From the NCBI GenBank assembly GCA_963930645.1, contig OZ005651.1, positions 333,344,705 to 333,408,704 on the forward strand: a stretch of DNA of 64,000 bases, in the 5' to 3' direction. The position numbers and the translations under genes were made by a program. The notes under the pieces were generated by a model. The model saw only the letters and a program-made list of their open reading frames with translations, was not told where the DNA came from and did no database searches. This document shows positions 27,201 through 34,015 of this stretch, piece after piece; within the stretch, counting starts at the first letter, position 1; each line of letters begins with the position of its first letter. The stretch is from Salticus scenicus. Taxonomy: Eukaryota > Arthropoda > Arachnida > Araneae > Salticidae.

Positions 27201-28303
27201 TTCATTGGCTTAGCTTATACGCATTGCTCGGAAATCTATATTTTTAGTTTAGGGTTTTACAAAAATGACTATTTATTCGTTCTAGATAAAGGCGGTATAT
27301 ATTTTTTTCTCAGTGCAAAGGTATGCATAATATAATTAAAATGTATTACTACATATTATTCTTACTTTGAAGAATTTTAATATTTACACTAATTTTAGGT
27401 AGTATTTACAAATTTATATGCTTAATATTATCATTGCTAATATATGTTAATTAATATTAAGAAATATTCATGGTTGTATAAGATTTTTATTTTTGAGCCA
27501 AACACTCTTATCATAAAAATATCCTTTTGATAATTATGAAAATTGAATTTCTGATCAAAATAATTAATGCTACTATATTTTGAATAATACACTTTTCCTG
27601 TTCTACATGTGTGAATCTGTATTTTAATAGAAAATTAAAACAATTTTCTTTAAAAGTAAAGGATATTTTCAGAACCTTTAATAAAGGTTAAATTTGACTT
27701 TCAAGTAATTTTTATTTTAAGTTTCTCTATAGAGAAACCTAAGATATATTATTTTAAGATGGATTATTTTATTCTCTATAGATTATTTCAAGTTTCTCTA
27801 TCTTTTGGCAAAAAGGTTCATTAAAACTAATATTTTCTTTGAAGAAATATTCATTTAAATTAAGTATTATAAAATAGTTTTATTTGTATAGCACTTTAAA
27901 AAAATAGAAAATTTCCATTCTTTTAAATTAATCAGTTTTGAAGTTTTAAAATCAGAAAAAGAAATAATAAATTAAATAATAATAAAAAATATTTTTTTAA
28001 TTTATTTCTTTAACAGAACGTTGTGTTATAATATTTTTCTGAATAACATGATTAAAATTGAAGGAATTTTGATTCATCTCTAATTCCAAATTGGTGTTTT
28101 GAAATTCCTATCTACTAAAGAGTATATTAAAAAACATAAATAAATAAATAAATAAATAAAGTTTAATATAGAATACTTCTTAACATACATTTAGCATTAC
28201 TTCTTGGAGTGGGAATACCTTCTATTATTAAATTAGTTGGACAAGCAGCCGCTCCTGGTGGAGAAAAAATGATGGAAGTTAGTTAATTTTATTTTTCCTT
28301 TTA

Positions 28304-28339
<36 letters not shown>

Positions 28340-29851
28340 ATTGTCGTCATAATTTTTTAACTGTTTCCTCGAAAATATGCTTGATAAAATACTGAATTCA
28401 ATACACTTGAATCAAGTATTATATCATTGATTTAACTATAAATTAGTTAATTTTTCTGTTTTAAAAAGTATGATAACAATTAACAATTATGATATATTTA
28501 CTGTGGTTAAAAATGATGCTACTAGTAATGTTAATAAAATTGACGTAATTATTCTACATTCATACACTTCAGTTTCATTTTATTGATATTTACACTTCCT
28601 AAAAAGATTTTAATCACTGATGGGGAATATATTTTAACAAAAAAAATGTAACGGTAATAAATCAAGATAAACATAATTCACTAAATCAGTGAAGCACTGA
28701 AAGAAAACTATAATTGTTAAAGATGCACATCATCCCAGATTTTCCTCATTTTTCCTTCCCATGGAATTACATAAGTTTTTTGTACTATTTTCTTATACTA
28801 CTATTTTTAATCAATATTTTCTATCGTATTTAATCGTAAGAAATACTGTACAAATATGATAGAAATCATTGATAAAAAATAGTTGCATAAGAATTCCGTC
28901 TTGAAATGGAAACTCTTGTACCCTTAATTTTTATGTTTCTTCTTCTAATGATGAAGCAGGATTTTTATTAATATTTTTTTTTTTTTTATAATTAAGTAAA
29001 ACCGCATTCAAATCAGCATACTTTTGACAAATCAAATGAAGGAGCTGCAATTGCCATAGAATTCTTGAAAACGTGGGATACAAAACAATATGTTTTGAAA
29101 ATTCGCAATATTATTAATTGCCATCGAATTTTTGAAAACGTCGAACGTAAAATAGTAATATGTTTAAAAAATCTGCAATATTATTACATATTAGAACGTA
29201 TTACACATTTTAACGTGCTGTATAGTATAATCAGTAATGACATAACTGCCAGTTCTTCCGATTTTTTTTACACAACTATTATAAAAAATGTTATCTTCGT
29301 TTTATTTTATTGTAGAATTTATTACTAATATAGACTAAAATTTTTTCTAAAGAAATAGCGCTGGGAAAAAATTGGAAGAATTGACAGCTATGCTGTTGAT
29401 TTCACAATAGGCAGGGACATTGTAGTCTACTTGAAATATTAGACGCAACACGTTTCAAAGAAATTTATCTTTATTCACTAACTCAAGGTCTGCCTTCAGC
29501 TTTTCTATGCAGCTGACGAATAAAGATGCACTCTTTTGAAACACGTTATGCTTAATATTTTTATAGTGTTTTCTAGACCTTAACGTTTCAGACAAGTACT
29601 GTAATATAATTTAAAATTTTCATAACTTTCTAAAAAATAATTATATGTGATTTAATAATTTTTTTTTTCAGCTTAATTACACACCACTGACGACAATTCT
29701 GTTTGCTGCTTTGGCAATGAGTCTTGTATCAACAGTTATTATGATGATTGTTTGCCGTTTCCAGACAAAAAAGCCGTACGGAGTATATCTCATCTGCTTG
29801 TATTTAACTTTCCTCATAATTGCTGTTTTGAAGGAATCAAATATTTTTTAA
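252..29851 (+). CDS. NCLX: NCLX-like mitochondrial Na+/Ca2+ exchanger, C-terminal half, six exons
   Basis: The spliced exons 252-384, 15320-15519, 19873-19948, 21796-21876, 28195-28277 and 29672-29851 give 753 nt, or 250 residues plus TAA, with no frame break. The protein resembles the C-terminal membrane domain of SLC8B1/NCLX, which exports Ca2+ from mitochondria in exchange for Na+ (or Li+). Visible landmarks are the PVVDY segment with NWCRILNCMHL (residues about 12-32), several hydrophobic helices, the alpha-2 repeat (residues about 118-170: LGLTILAWGN, ARKGFPRMG, LLLGVGI) and two C-terminal helices. The alpha-2 motif reads GNCLLD at 132-137 where the family has GNSIGD, and FLT at 162-164 where it has a conserved FN. 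The alpha-1 repeat and N terminus lie upstream of the window. Family assignment is strong; transport activity is doubtful. Confidence 0.88.
940..1500. repeat. Diverged copy of the 16.5-17.4 kb MITE interior
   Basis: Several blocks match the interior of the element at 16479-17385: ATAATTATTAATTTGTAAA, a following AATAAATAATTTT block, and an ATCTTC-CCTAT-CGTAATGCA-like block near 1270-1310. No terminal repeats are obvious, so this is an old or truncated copy. Confidence 0.5.
2085..2288. mobile_element. Inverted-repeat MITE of about 204 bp
   Basis: The left arm (about 2085-2160) begins CATACTTGCCAATATCC and contains CCGGAAGAT and ACACCCCTTTTTCCACACC. The right arm (about 2217-2288) is its near-perfect reverse complement and ends GGCAAGTATG. 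The central loop is about 55 bases. There is no coding potential. Confidence 0.8.
2320..2536. mobile_element. Palindromic TA-MITE, copy 1
   Basis: It begins TACAGTCGGCTGCAAAATT and ends with the reverse complement, AATTTTGCAGCCGACTGTA. The whole element folds into one hairpin with a five-base loop (TCAGT between CTTAG and CTAAG). The TA ends and the TACAGT start fit a Tc1/mariner-mobilised MITE. It lies in intron A-B. Confidence 0.9.
2845..3000 (+). mobile_element. SINE-like repeat copy
   Basis: It contains CGAACCCGG preceded by GGGTT, which fits an RNA polymerase III box B (GGTTCGAANCC), downstream of AAACGGCTAGGACAACGAG. Related copies lie at 9021, 11630 (minus), 21325 and 42705. The sequence is diverged and lacks a clear poly(A) tail. 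Confidence 0.55.
3264..3330. repeat. AAT and AAAT microsatellites
   Basis: About ten AAT units are followed by several AAAT units. Confidence 0.9.
3941..4363. mobile_element. TTAA-flanked inverted-repeat MITE, copy 1
   Basis: TTAA at both ends encloses terminal repeats GAGCGGACAAT and ATTGTCCGCTC. The inverted repeat continues inward with interruptions: AATGTTATTCTATGGG on the left, CCCATAGAATAACAT on the right, then ATTACTCAT and its partner. It shares the internal TTCTATGGG block with the element at 55187-55625. A TTAA target is typical of piggyBac-mobilised elements. Confidence 0.75.
4670..4930. mobile_element. Palindromic TA-MITE, copy 2, with internal duplication
   Basis: It has the same ends as copy 1 (TACAGTCGACAGCAAAATTA and GCTGCCGACTGTA). 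The left arm carries an extra partial repeat of about 45 bases: the block GTACaTTTAATACTGT...GTCGAATCATG occurs twice. This makes the element about 260 bp instead of about 217. Confidence 0.88.
4989..5030. repeat. TATC and TA microsatellites
   Basis: About seven TATC units, then CTCTC and TATATATA. Confidence 0.9.
5040..6230. repeat. Imperfect tandem repeat, 140-160 bp unit
   Basis: The core GCCATTTTGTTTCCAAGTGG recurs, with variation, near 5154, 5576, 5718, 5877 and 6017. Each copy is followed by GGCCACTTGAAAA, then ATCACGATAACTTTTGAAAT, then AATTCGAACCAAATTTG. The last part (about 6190-6230) contains the core inverted (GCCATTTTGAAACAAAATGG). There is no open frame across the units. Confidence 0.8.
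7546..7957 (+). pseudogene. Tc1 transposase N-terminal fragment
   Basis: The reading starts MGK with an early stop, then SLTVTKRSEILFLHKIGFSE and a helix-turn-helix-like stretch (VNVSNTAVHQAISKF). After a frameshift it continues from 7703 as DLKKSGRPRKTSARDDHVIR and on to SLSTISIRLAKHFGLSSHKP. GRPRKT between two helix-turn-helix units is the classic Tc1 transposase DNA-binding architecture. The C-terminal catalytic domain is absent and the frame is broken, so it is not functional. Confidence 0.85.
7960..8110 (-). pseudogene. Inverted copy of the Tc1 transposase N terminus
   Basis: Starting from ATG at 8110 (minus), the frame reads MGKKPSLTATKRSEILTLHK and IGFSERQINSSVNVSKTTVH, then AISKFKNFGKL. 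This arm is less damaged than its + strand partner, since it lacks the early stop. It is the right arm of the fold-back and ends shortly after the first DNA-binding helix. Confidence 0.82.
9021..9168 (+). mobile_element. SINE-like repeat copy
   Basis: Starting near CCGTATTTGTGCAAGTTTTG, it contains AACTCCGAACGGCTTGGTC, then GGGATCGAGCC in the box B position. It matches the reverse complement of the 11.7 kb copy. It abuts the right edge of the 2.4 kb palindrome. Confidence 0.65.
10256..10513. mobile_element. Short MITE with about 40 bp terminal inverted repeats
   Basis: The left end ATATATGAGCCCTTTACCTG leads to CCAAAGTGGTATAAGTCCAAAA. The right end is the reverse complement (TTTTGGATTTACACCACTTG, then GGGGCTCATATAT). 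The element is about 258 bp. Its interior has a direct repeat of CACAATTAATTCTAAT and a second TTTACACCACTCGGCAG block. Confidence 0.75.
11630..11905 (-). mobile_element. SINE-like repeat, longest copy
   Basis: On the minus strand it starts GGGATTAAGGACAATTGACT, passes through a CCTAGGCCTAAGGGGGAG block and ACGCAAGTTTCGGAGAAAAC, then AACTCCGAACGGCTAGGAC and a degenerate box B-like region. At about 276 bp it is the reference copy for this family in the window. Confidence 0.65.
12000..12800. other. AT-rich intron sequence with possible transposon relic
   Basis: Begins near GGTTGGCCAAAAGGCCCTG and contains GATGGCGCTGCACC. The minus frame at 12389-12616 is open for 75 codons but resembles no family I recognise. 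No clear terminal repeats were found. Confidence 0.3.
13092..13312. mobile_element. Palindromic TA-MITE, copy 3
   Basis: It begins TACAGTCGACATCAAAATCA and ends GCTTTTGACTGTA. The loop orientation is the same as copy 1 (CTTAGTCAGTCTAAG). The terminal arms are slightly diverged. It lies in intron A-B. Confidence 0.9.
13536..13562. repeat. TA microsatellite
   Basis: A run of about 13 TA units. Confidence 0.9.
13652..13866. mobile_element. Palindromic TA-MITE, copy 4
   Basis: It begins TACAGTCGGCAGTAAAATTA and ends TTTTGCTGCCGACTGTA; the loop orientation is as in copies 1 and 3. It lies only about 340 bp from copy 3 in the same intron. Confidence 0.9.
13868..13930 (+). mobile_element. SINE-like 5' fragment
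   Basis: Contains GTAGGGGTTAAAGCCGATTG followed by ACTGAATTATGGTCC, matching the 5' block of the SINE-like family (GGATTAAAGCCAATTGACTA type). Directly follows MITE copy 4. Confidence 0.5.
14150..15078 (+). mobile_element. Stem-loop-tailed dispersed repeat, copy 1
   Basis: Imperfect repeats of a block with CTTGTCGGCCAATATCCACC occur near 14160, 14307 and 14455. The 3' part has CATCGAAAAC and GGTCGAAAATTTT, then a terminal hairpin, CTTTCTTCTTATGTATACGA followed by AAGAAAA (15048-15074). The same tail is found at 31873-31946 and a similar one at 50092-50121. MITE copy 5 is inserted within it. Confidence 0.6.
14733..14950. mobile_element. Palindromic TA-MITE, copy 5 (inverted orientation)
   Basis: The left end is degenerate (TACCGCCAGCAGCAAAACTA) and the right end intact (GCTGCCGACTGTA). 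The loop reads CTTAGACTGACTAAG, the reverse complement of copies 1, 3 and 4, showing insertion in the opposite orientation. It sits inside the stem-loop-tailed repeat, so it is the younger insertion. Confidence 0.85.
15320..15519 (+). CDS. NCLX: NCLX-like exon B
   Basis: The acceptor is TTTTACAG|CGG and the donor CAA|GTGAGT. The first two bases complete the Ala codon split with exon A and the exon ends in phase 0. It encodes residues 45-111 with two hydrophobic helices: GGVFPVMVLVGIISVVFAGL, and a second around FAYIGFAVSVVWIY followed by the acidic NEIVVLLQ, matching the family pattern of a small residue then E-V before the alpha-2 repeat. The preceding intron is about 14.9 kb. Confidence 0.92.
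16479..17385. mobile_element. MITE of about 900 bp with 30 bp terminal inverted repeats
   Basis: The left end TACACTGGCCTCCAAAAGTT runs on as AAGGTACAACC. The right end is GGTTGTACCCTAACGTTTGG then TGGCCAGTGTA. The TA ends and length fit a non-autonomous Tc1/mariner derivative. The interior is AT-rich with no transposase frame. Confidence 0.8.
17485..17575 (+). mobile_element. SINE-like 5' fragment
   Basis: GGGTCGATTGACTGCACTAG then GGTCCTAGGTCTGAGGGTG and CTAGCCCGTATTTAAA match the 5' half of the 11.6 kb copy. Confidence 0.6.
18768..19130. repeat. Tandem duplication, unit about 200 bp
   Basis: AAAACTATAGTGATCGAGTA begins both units (near 18769 and 18971). Both continue through AGTTGTTAT, GGAAGTAACGGTTAA, ATATCAACTTACATATTGTT and TCTGTCTCACGTACACG to a TC-rich then TA-rich microsatellite. 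The second unit lacks about 16 bases. Confidence 0.88.
19873..19948 (+). CDS. NCLX: NCLX-like exon C (start of alpha-2 repeat)
   Basis: The acceptor is AACTAG|GCT and the donor TTAG|GTAAGC. It encodes residues 112-136 plus the first base of an Asp codon: AVGVAFNLSDSVLGLTILAW then GNCLL. The family motif is GNSIGD, so the Asn and Asp are kept but the Ser, Ile and Gly between them are replaced by Cys, Leu and Leu. A second in-phase donor (G|GTAACT at 19934) would remove exactly GNCLL. Confidence 0.88.
19949..21795 (+). other. Intron C-D of the NCLX-like gene
   Basis: GTAAGC to TTTCAG, about 1.85 kb. AT-rich, with a poly(A) run near 20727-20758 and a SINE-like fragment at 21325-21425. Nothing else recognised. 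Confidence 0.8.
21325..21425 (+). mobile_element. SINE-like fragment
   Basis: CAAAACGGTTGGGCCGACGA followed by a degenerate box B-like GTATCAAACGC and CCAGCTTCGAGAACAGAAC corresponds to the middle and 3' part of the family. Confidence 0.5.
21796..21876 (+). CDS. NCLX: NCLX-like exon D (alpha-2 repeat)
   Basis: The acceptor is a long T tract ending TTTCAG and the donor TTAA|GTATCC. The first two bases complete the Asp codon split with exon C. It encodes FLSNLAVARKGFPRMGIAAC followed by FGAPFL, residues 138-163. The segment ARKGFPRMG is a strong family signature. The family's CFGGxxFN is CFGAPFLT here: Gly to Ala, Phe to Leu, and (with exon E) Asn to Thr. Confidence 0.9.
22433..22523. mobile_element. 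Second SINE-like tail with CCAT repeats
   Basis: Contains GGGGTGTGTCCCAGACCGTC, then GCCAATTGTCCAACTGCGAA, GCGACGTAAAACCCAACC and four CATC units. A diverged match lies at about 47852-47920 (GTCCCAGACTGTCGTCAATT). It is likely an insertion into the pogo-like element. Confidence 0.55.
22904..23424 (+). pseudogene. pogo-like transposase N-terminal part, broken
   Basis: From ATG 22904 the frame reads MGKLRQKWEENNIKEAVE, a stop, then VRTKEMTIKETSRRYSVPKK, resembling a psq-type helix-turn-helix. After frameshifts, 23183-23424 reads FLKLVYQYAEKLKRKHHF, FYYDFMKRHNDLRLRSAESS and RLQRTAGFSKKQV, the CENP-B/Tigger-type DNA-binding pattern. It ends at two stops with no DDE catalytic domain. This is a dead transposase; the family assignment rests on recalled motif patterns. 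Confidence 0.8.
24256..24284. repeat. TA microsatellite
   Basis: A run of about 15 TA units. Confidence 0.9.
24620..25045. repeat. Tandem repeat, unit about 134 bp, C-rich
   Basis: Three units each contain a CTCTATTTT-like start, TTGCCCCTTCG, a run of C, CCTAATAATTTTA, AATTCGAAAATATCCGCAAT and GTATCGAAAACC. The unit starts near 24623, 24757, 24892 and 25022 (the last partial). An adjacent GGCAACGCCCGCTTCGCTGG motif lies at 24459. Confidence 0.8.
25989..26130. mobile_element. Small inverted-repeat MITE (GCCAA type), copy 1
   Basis: AGCTGCCAACTTGTACGT at the left is matched by ATGTACAAGTTGGCA at the right, about 142 bp in all. It resembles the element at 42035-42184 in its ends (TTGCCAA then TTTTTACG) and size. 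Confidence 0.65.
28195..28277 (+). CDS. NCLX: NCLX-like exon E
   Basis: The acceptor is ACATTTAG|CAT and the donor GAA|GTTAGT. Two bases complete a Thr codon with exon D. It then encodes LLLGVGIPSIIKLVGQAAAP and GGEKMME, residues 165-191, ending in phase 0. LLLGVGI aligns with the end of the family alpha-2 repeat; the rest is a loop between helices that varies in the family. Confidence 0.85.
28728..28925. mobile_element. Diverged copy of the 35.5 kb inverted-repeat MITE
   Basis: Right arm GAAATACTGTACAAATATGA, ATAAAAAATAGT, GGAAACTCTTGTACCCTT matches the element at 35510-35685. The left arm is a degenerate reverse complement. No clear target duplication. Confidence 0.6.
29048..29190. repeat. 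Short tandem duplication, about 65-73 bp
   Basis: AATTGCCATAGAATTCTTGA then AAACGT recurs about 66 bases later as AATTGCCATCGAATTTTTGA then AAACGT; both units run to a GCAATATTATTA block. Confidence 0.8.
29672..29851 (+). CDS. NCLX: NCLX-like terminal exon F
   Basis: The acceptor is an eight-T tract plus CAG|CTT and the exon ends at TAA 29849-29851. It encodes residues 192-250: LNYTPLTTILFAALAMSLVS, a second part of the same helix up to CRFQTKKPYG, then a last helix around LICLYLTFLIIAVLKE and the short tail SNIF. Two terminal helices and a short tail after the last one fit the NCLX C terminus. Confidence 0.92.
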   Translation, partial: LNYTPLTTILFAALAMSLVSTVIMMIVCRFQTKKPYGVYLICLYLTFLIIAVLKESNIF

Positions 29852-30250
29852 TTTTAAGAAGATATTTAACACACTGTTTTACTAGACTCATCGCTATCTA
29901 CAAGATTTCGAATTTTAAAGTGTACAGTAGAAAACAAGGAAGCAAGAGGAGGCGATTCAAGTTGAAGAATTGTATATAAGAAGCGAAATTAATTTTACTT
30001 CAGCTTGCATTGTCCGGGTGATATTTATGAATACATCTTGTTACATGAGGATAATGATAAAACCATTTATTCTGTATTGATTCTGAAAAGGCATCGTTTA
30101 TTACAAAAAATATCATATTTAAGATTTATACGTCTTTAAATTGAAGAAAACTGTATTTATTGTCGTGAAGCATATAATTATAAACGATGCCTTTAATGAA
30201 TCAAAATAGGCTTCTTGAAAGCCAAAATAAAGATTTATTTTAACTTAAAA
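29852..30250 (+). promoter_or_regulatory. 3' UTR and polyadenylation signal of the NCLX-like gene
   Basis: AT-rich sequence follows the stop codon. A canonical AATAAA lies at 30226-30231, about 375 bases after the stop, followed by T-rich sequence. I take this as the likely end of the transcript; the cleavage site itself is inferred. Confidence 0.55.
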
Positions 30251-30779
30251 AAAGTCATTTTTTACTGTATAAAAGCAACGTCATTGAAAACAGGAAGCAC
30301 GTGAAAATTCCATGGTACGTTTACGTGACAACATTTTCCCTTTTTTTTTATTTTAATAATATAAATGACTCTACCTTAATAAATAATACAGCACATACAG
30401 AATTATGTTTAACTATTGTTGAAAATTAAACTTTAAAATAAATTGCAAGAACATTTTAACTTAGAAGGAAATATTATAATACTTTTTGAATTTTTATATT
30501 TGACGCAGGTAATTTGCCAGTTTAATTAATTAACAGATAAATACAAATTAAGGAATGCTAAAAAGTGCCTAGCACAAATTTTAGTAAAATATTAAACAAA
30601 ATAGTATGTTGTGGCCACCAAATGACTTTCTTCTATATTTTCCTATACAAATTCAATTCAGTAAAAATAATTTATTAAAATTATTGTTTAAAAAAAATTA
30701 TCTTTCATGATAATGCAGACGCTTTCCATATTAGAGAAGTAGTATAACACTAAATATAAAGAAGTAGTATAACACTAAA

Positions 30780-31760
30780 TGTCAAAAAAAAGTCCATTTT
30801 ATTCTCAATATAATATTAAAAGAAAAAAAAAAGTTTTTTTTTTTTTTTTTTTTGTTAAAAGTAAAAAAAAAAAAAAATCGATAAATTTGTTTTAAATTAT
30901 CACAGATCTATAGTTCAACCATTCGTTTTAAAGGTATTGACAATAGCTTTCGAAAGATACCCATCTTGAAAATTTACCCCCCCCCCCCGGGGGGGTTACT
31001 TCCCACCAGGGGGGGGGGAAGCGATGCCACATGCACAATTTTTTTTTACTAATTAACTACTACTATTATCAATAATTCCTTTTTTTTTTACAACCACAGG
31101 TTGAGAATAACTCTCATTATGTACATTTATACGGAATTTTGTCCTATATTGCCATGTTAAAAATTTAGAAAAAATACGATCAGAGCGCCACCTGTTGAGC
31201 GATTGATCCCCAAATCTAATCAGCACCAGTATATATGAGAGGCCAACTAAATACCAAATTTCGTTAAATTTCGTTAAAAAAAAAAAAATAAATAAGATTT
31301 TTTTTTTCTAAGTTTCTTTTTGTTAAAAGTAAAAAACTTCGATAACTTTGTTTTAAATTATCACAGGTTTATAGTTCAACCATTCTTTTTAAAGGTATCG
31401 ACGAGACCTTTCGAAAGATACCCATCTTGAAAATCTCCCCCCCCTCTAGGGGGGACTTCCGCCCCCAGGGGGGGGGGGGTGTCGAGGCTCTTACACATAC
31501 AAAAATTTTTTTCCCAGTTGACTATCTCTATTATAAATAACTCTTGTAAATTTCATAATGATTACTAAAAAATAATTCTCTTTATGCACATTTATACAAA
31601 ATTTTGTCCTATATCTCCATGCTAAAAATTTAGAAAAAGCGGGATGGCAACGCAACCTGTAAGACAATTTTTACCAAAAGTTGATAGGCACTAATTTATG
31701 TCAAGGTGCAACTACATACCAACTTGTATGAAATTCTGTGCAGTAGTTCCTGAGATACAG
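30780..31760. repeat. Tandem duplication of about 480 bp with C/G homopolymers
   Basis: Blocks shared by the two units: GTTAAAAGTAAAAAA (30856, 31321), GTTTTAAATTATCACAG (30889, 31350), TATAGTTCAACCATTC, TTTCGAAAGATACCCATCTT, then a C run facing a G run (30976-31019, 31437-31482), and ATTTTGTCCTATAT with GCCATGTTAAAAATTTAGAA. The second unit leads into the stem-loop-tailed repeat. Confidence 0.82.
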
Positions 31761-31946
31761 TTGCCACAAAATTTTGTCACTCACACACACACACACACAC
31801 AGACAGACAGACAGACAGACATTTTCTAAAATTGGTCAAATGGTGTTCTACAGCTCTCAAAACGTGTAAATCCATCGAAAACCCGAGGTCGAAAATTTTT
31901 ACGAATCCAATACTTTCTTCTATTGAATATAGAAGAAAGTAAAAAT
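31690..31946 (+). mobile_element. Stem-loop-tailed dispersed repeat, copy 2 (3' end)
   Basis: After a CA then CAGA microsatellite (31783-31822) come CATCGAAAACCCGAGGTCGA and AAATTTTTACGAATCC. The terminal hairpin has arms TACTTTCTTCTAT (31911-31923) and ATAGAAGAAAGTA (31929-31941), followed by AAAA. It is the same arrangement as at 15010-15078. Confidence 0.65.
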
Positions 31947-32052
31947 ACACCACTACTAATGATTAAAAACACATATTTATTTGTGTAATTGTAACAGTTT
32001 TTTCTTTATTTTAGACTATATGCTTTTATTGAATTAAAATATAATTTATATC

Positions 32053-33648
32053 ACCACTAACAAAATTTATATGGGCCAACATTGAAACAACGTTGGTTTT
32101 TTTGTTGGCCAACGATTACAAATGGTCATTTGCTAGATTGATGGCTCAATCGTTGGCAAACAGCTGTCCCATATGCAGTATTTTACTTTGGCAACACATT
32201 TCGGCATTCATTTTTTTGCTATTTTTGTACTTTTCTGCGAATAATCAACATTCTCGGTGATATTTTAAATTGGGTAATAAAATTATAGATTTTCTTTGAA
32301 GTTATGCAGTGGTTAGAAATGTACCGTTATTTGGAAATTTAACACATCAATTATTGTTGGACTCATAACGTTGCTCAATAGAGTGGTCCAGCCGTAGCTA
32401 CCCCAATAAATAAAATGACAACGGAGGGTGAAAAAAAAAAAAAAAAAAGAAAAAAAAAAAGGACATTGGGAAAAAAAAGGACATACTTTCCCAACTAACC
32501 TAGTACCAACCGCACGAACCATTAGCTGCTGATGGGCCAGCGACTCATGTTTGTAGGGATGTACCATACTACTTGTTGACTTATTTATTAATATAAATTT
32601 TCAATTTATTTAAGAATGTTCTCATTTGGAAAGGCAGTTGTTAGGCTAGCGTACTTCTCTGGCAGTTGAGCTGTCGGGAAAATGTACTTTTAAGCCAAAT
32701 GGCATTTAGAAACTGCATTGTAAGAGAACTGAGTGTCGGACATTCGTACCAAACCCAAAATAACACAGGCTTTAGGATGTATTTAATGATTAACAGGGAG
32801 GAGGAGCCGCTCACCACTCCAGGAGTGGTGCCGAGTGATTAGGTTGTATTTAATGCTAATGTATTATAAAATTAAACGCTCCATGTACATTTTGGGATTT
32901 TAAAATATGCATTTTAAAATAAGGAAAAAGGAGAAGAGAGCCAGATGGAAAAATAGCAGCGAAGAGTCAGAGCTTACTTCAAAAGTGCTATCTTTTAGCC
33001 TTTTATAATATATGCGTTCTATTGTTATCTAAAGAAGAGCAAGGCTAATTTATTGTAACGGGAGATGTGATCTCCCATTTCCAAAATAGTTATTTCAAGT
33101 TTTAAAATTTAAACATTTGCAGTCTTTCTCTTTTTTGATCCTCTACATAATCTACATTATACGCAGAACATATTCCTACAAAATGAGTTGTTGGCCCATC
33201 AGCAGCTAACGGTTTGCGTGGTTGGCGCTTGGTTAGCTGGGATAGCTGCAGTTGGCCCAACGTCTACTTTTTTGGCCCCTCCATTGTCATTTTATTTGTT
33301 CGGGTAGCTATGGTTGGCGCTAATGAACACGTTATGAGCCCAACAATAATTGATGCGTTAAATTTGCAAATAACGGATCATTTCTAACAACTGCATAACT
33401 TCAAAGAAAATCTAGAATTTTATTATCCGCTTCAAAATATCATCGAGGATGTTAATTATTCGCAAGAAAATACAAAAATAGCAAAAAATAAATACAAAAA
33501 TGCATATTCAAAGTAAAATACTGCATGTCGTCCAACGGTTTGCCAATGATTGGGACATCATTCTATCCAACTGCCATTTACAACCATTGACCCACAAAAA
33601 ACCCAGAGTTATTTCAAAGTTGATCCATATAAATTTTGTTTGTGGGGA
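32053..33648. mobile_element. 1.6 kb fold-back element with about 500 bp arms
   Basis: The left arm (about 32053-32570) is matched by the reverse complement at about 33160-33648. Examples are CAAAATTTATATGGGCCAAC against ATCCATATAAATTTTG, TAGATTTTCTTTGAAGTTAT against ATAACTTCAAAGAAAATCTA, and GCTGCTGATGGGCCA against TGGCCCATCAGCAGC. The central 590 bp is unique, with a small hairpin insertion near 32797-32835 (CACTCC AGG AGTGGTG). No transposase frame is evident. Confidence 0.8.
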
Positions 33649-33905
33649 TATCAACATTATTGCGTGATATGCGTGATAATTATGTGCTTTTAAGAAATAT
33701 TTGAAATTGAAGCAAACAAAACTGAAGTTTTAATGCACATAAAACATTACGAATTGTCGGACATCCCATGAATTGTTGTATCTCAAAAATTTGAAATTTT
33801 TACATAAGCAGCCCTTGGCATTAGGTTTGTTTGCCGGATATGTCCAATGGACAGTCGTATCACTATTGCAGTTTACTGGCATGTATAATCAGCATGTGAG
33901 AAAAA

Positions 33906-34015
33906 TCAGTTTTACACCGGAAATTTTAATTAGCAGAAAAACTATATTGCGACGAGGCATTGATTCTTACAAATATAGCCTTATTTGCTAATTAAAATTT
34001 CTGGTGTAAAACTGA
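33906..34015. repeat. Inverted repeat of 29 bp arms
   Basis: TCAGTTTTACACCGGAAATT then TTAATTAGC at 33906 is matched by GCTAATTAAAATTTC then TGGTGTAAAACTGA ending at 34015, with one mismatch. The total length is 110 bp, probably a very small MITE. Confidence 0.8.

Larger units (their letters stand above)
21877..28194 (+). other. Intron D-E of the NCLX-like gene
   Basis: GTATCC to CATTTAG, about 6.3 kb. Holds the pogo-like relic (22324-23704), tandem repeats near 24.6-25.0 kb and a small MITE (25989-26130). The remainder (23710-24600, 25050-25980, 26135-28190) is AT-rich; CTGTCTGTTTGTCTGTTC near 24047 and GGCAACGCCCGCTTCGCTGG near 24459 look like parts of dispersed repeats. Confidence 0.75.
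28278..29671 (+). other. Intron E-F of the NCLX-like gene
   Basis: GTTAGT to TTTCAG, about 1.4 kb. Contains a poly(T) run at 28308-28335, a diverged inverted-repeat element (28728-28925) and a 64-73 bp tandem duplication (29048-29190). Otherwise AT-rich. Confidence 0.8.
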
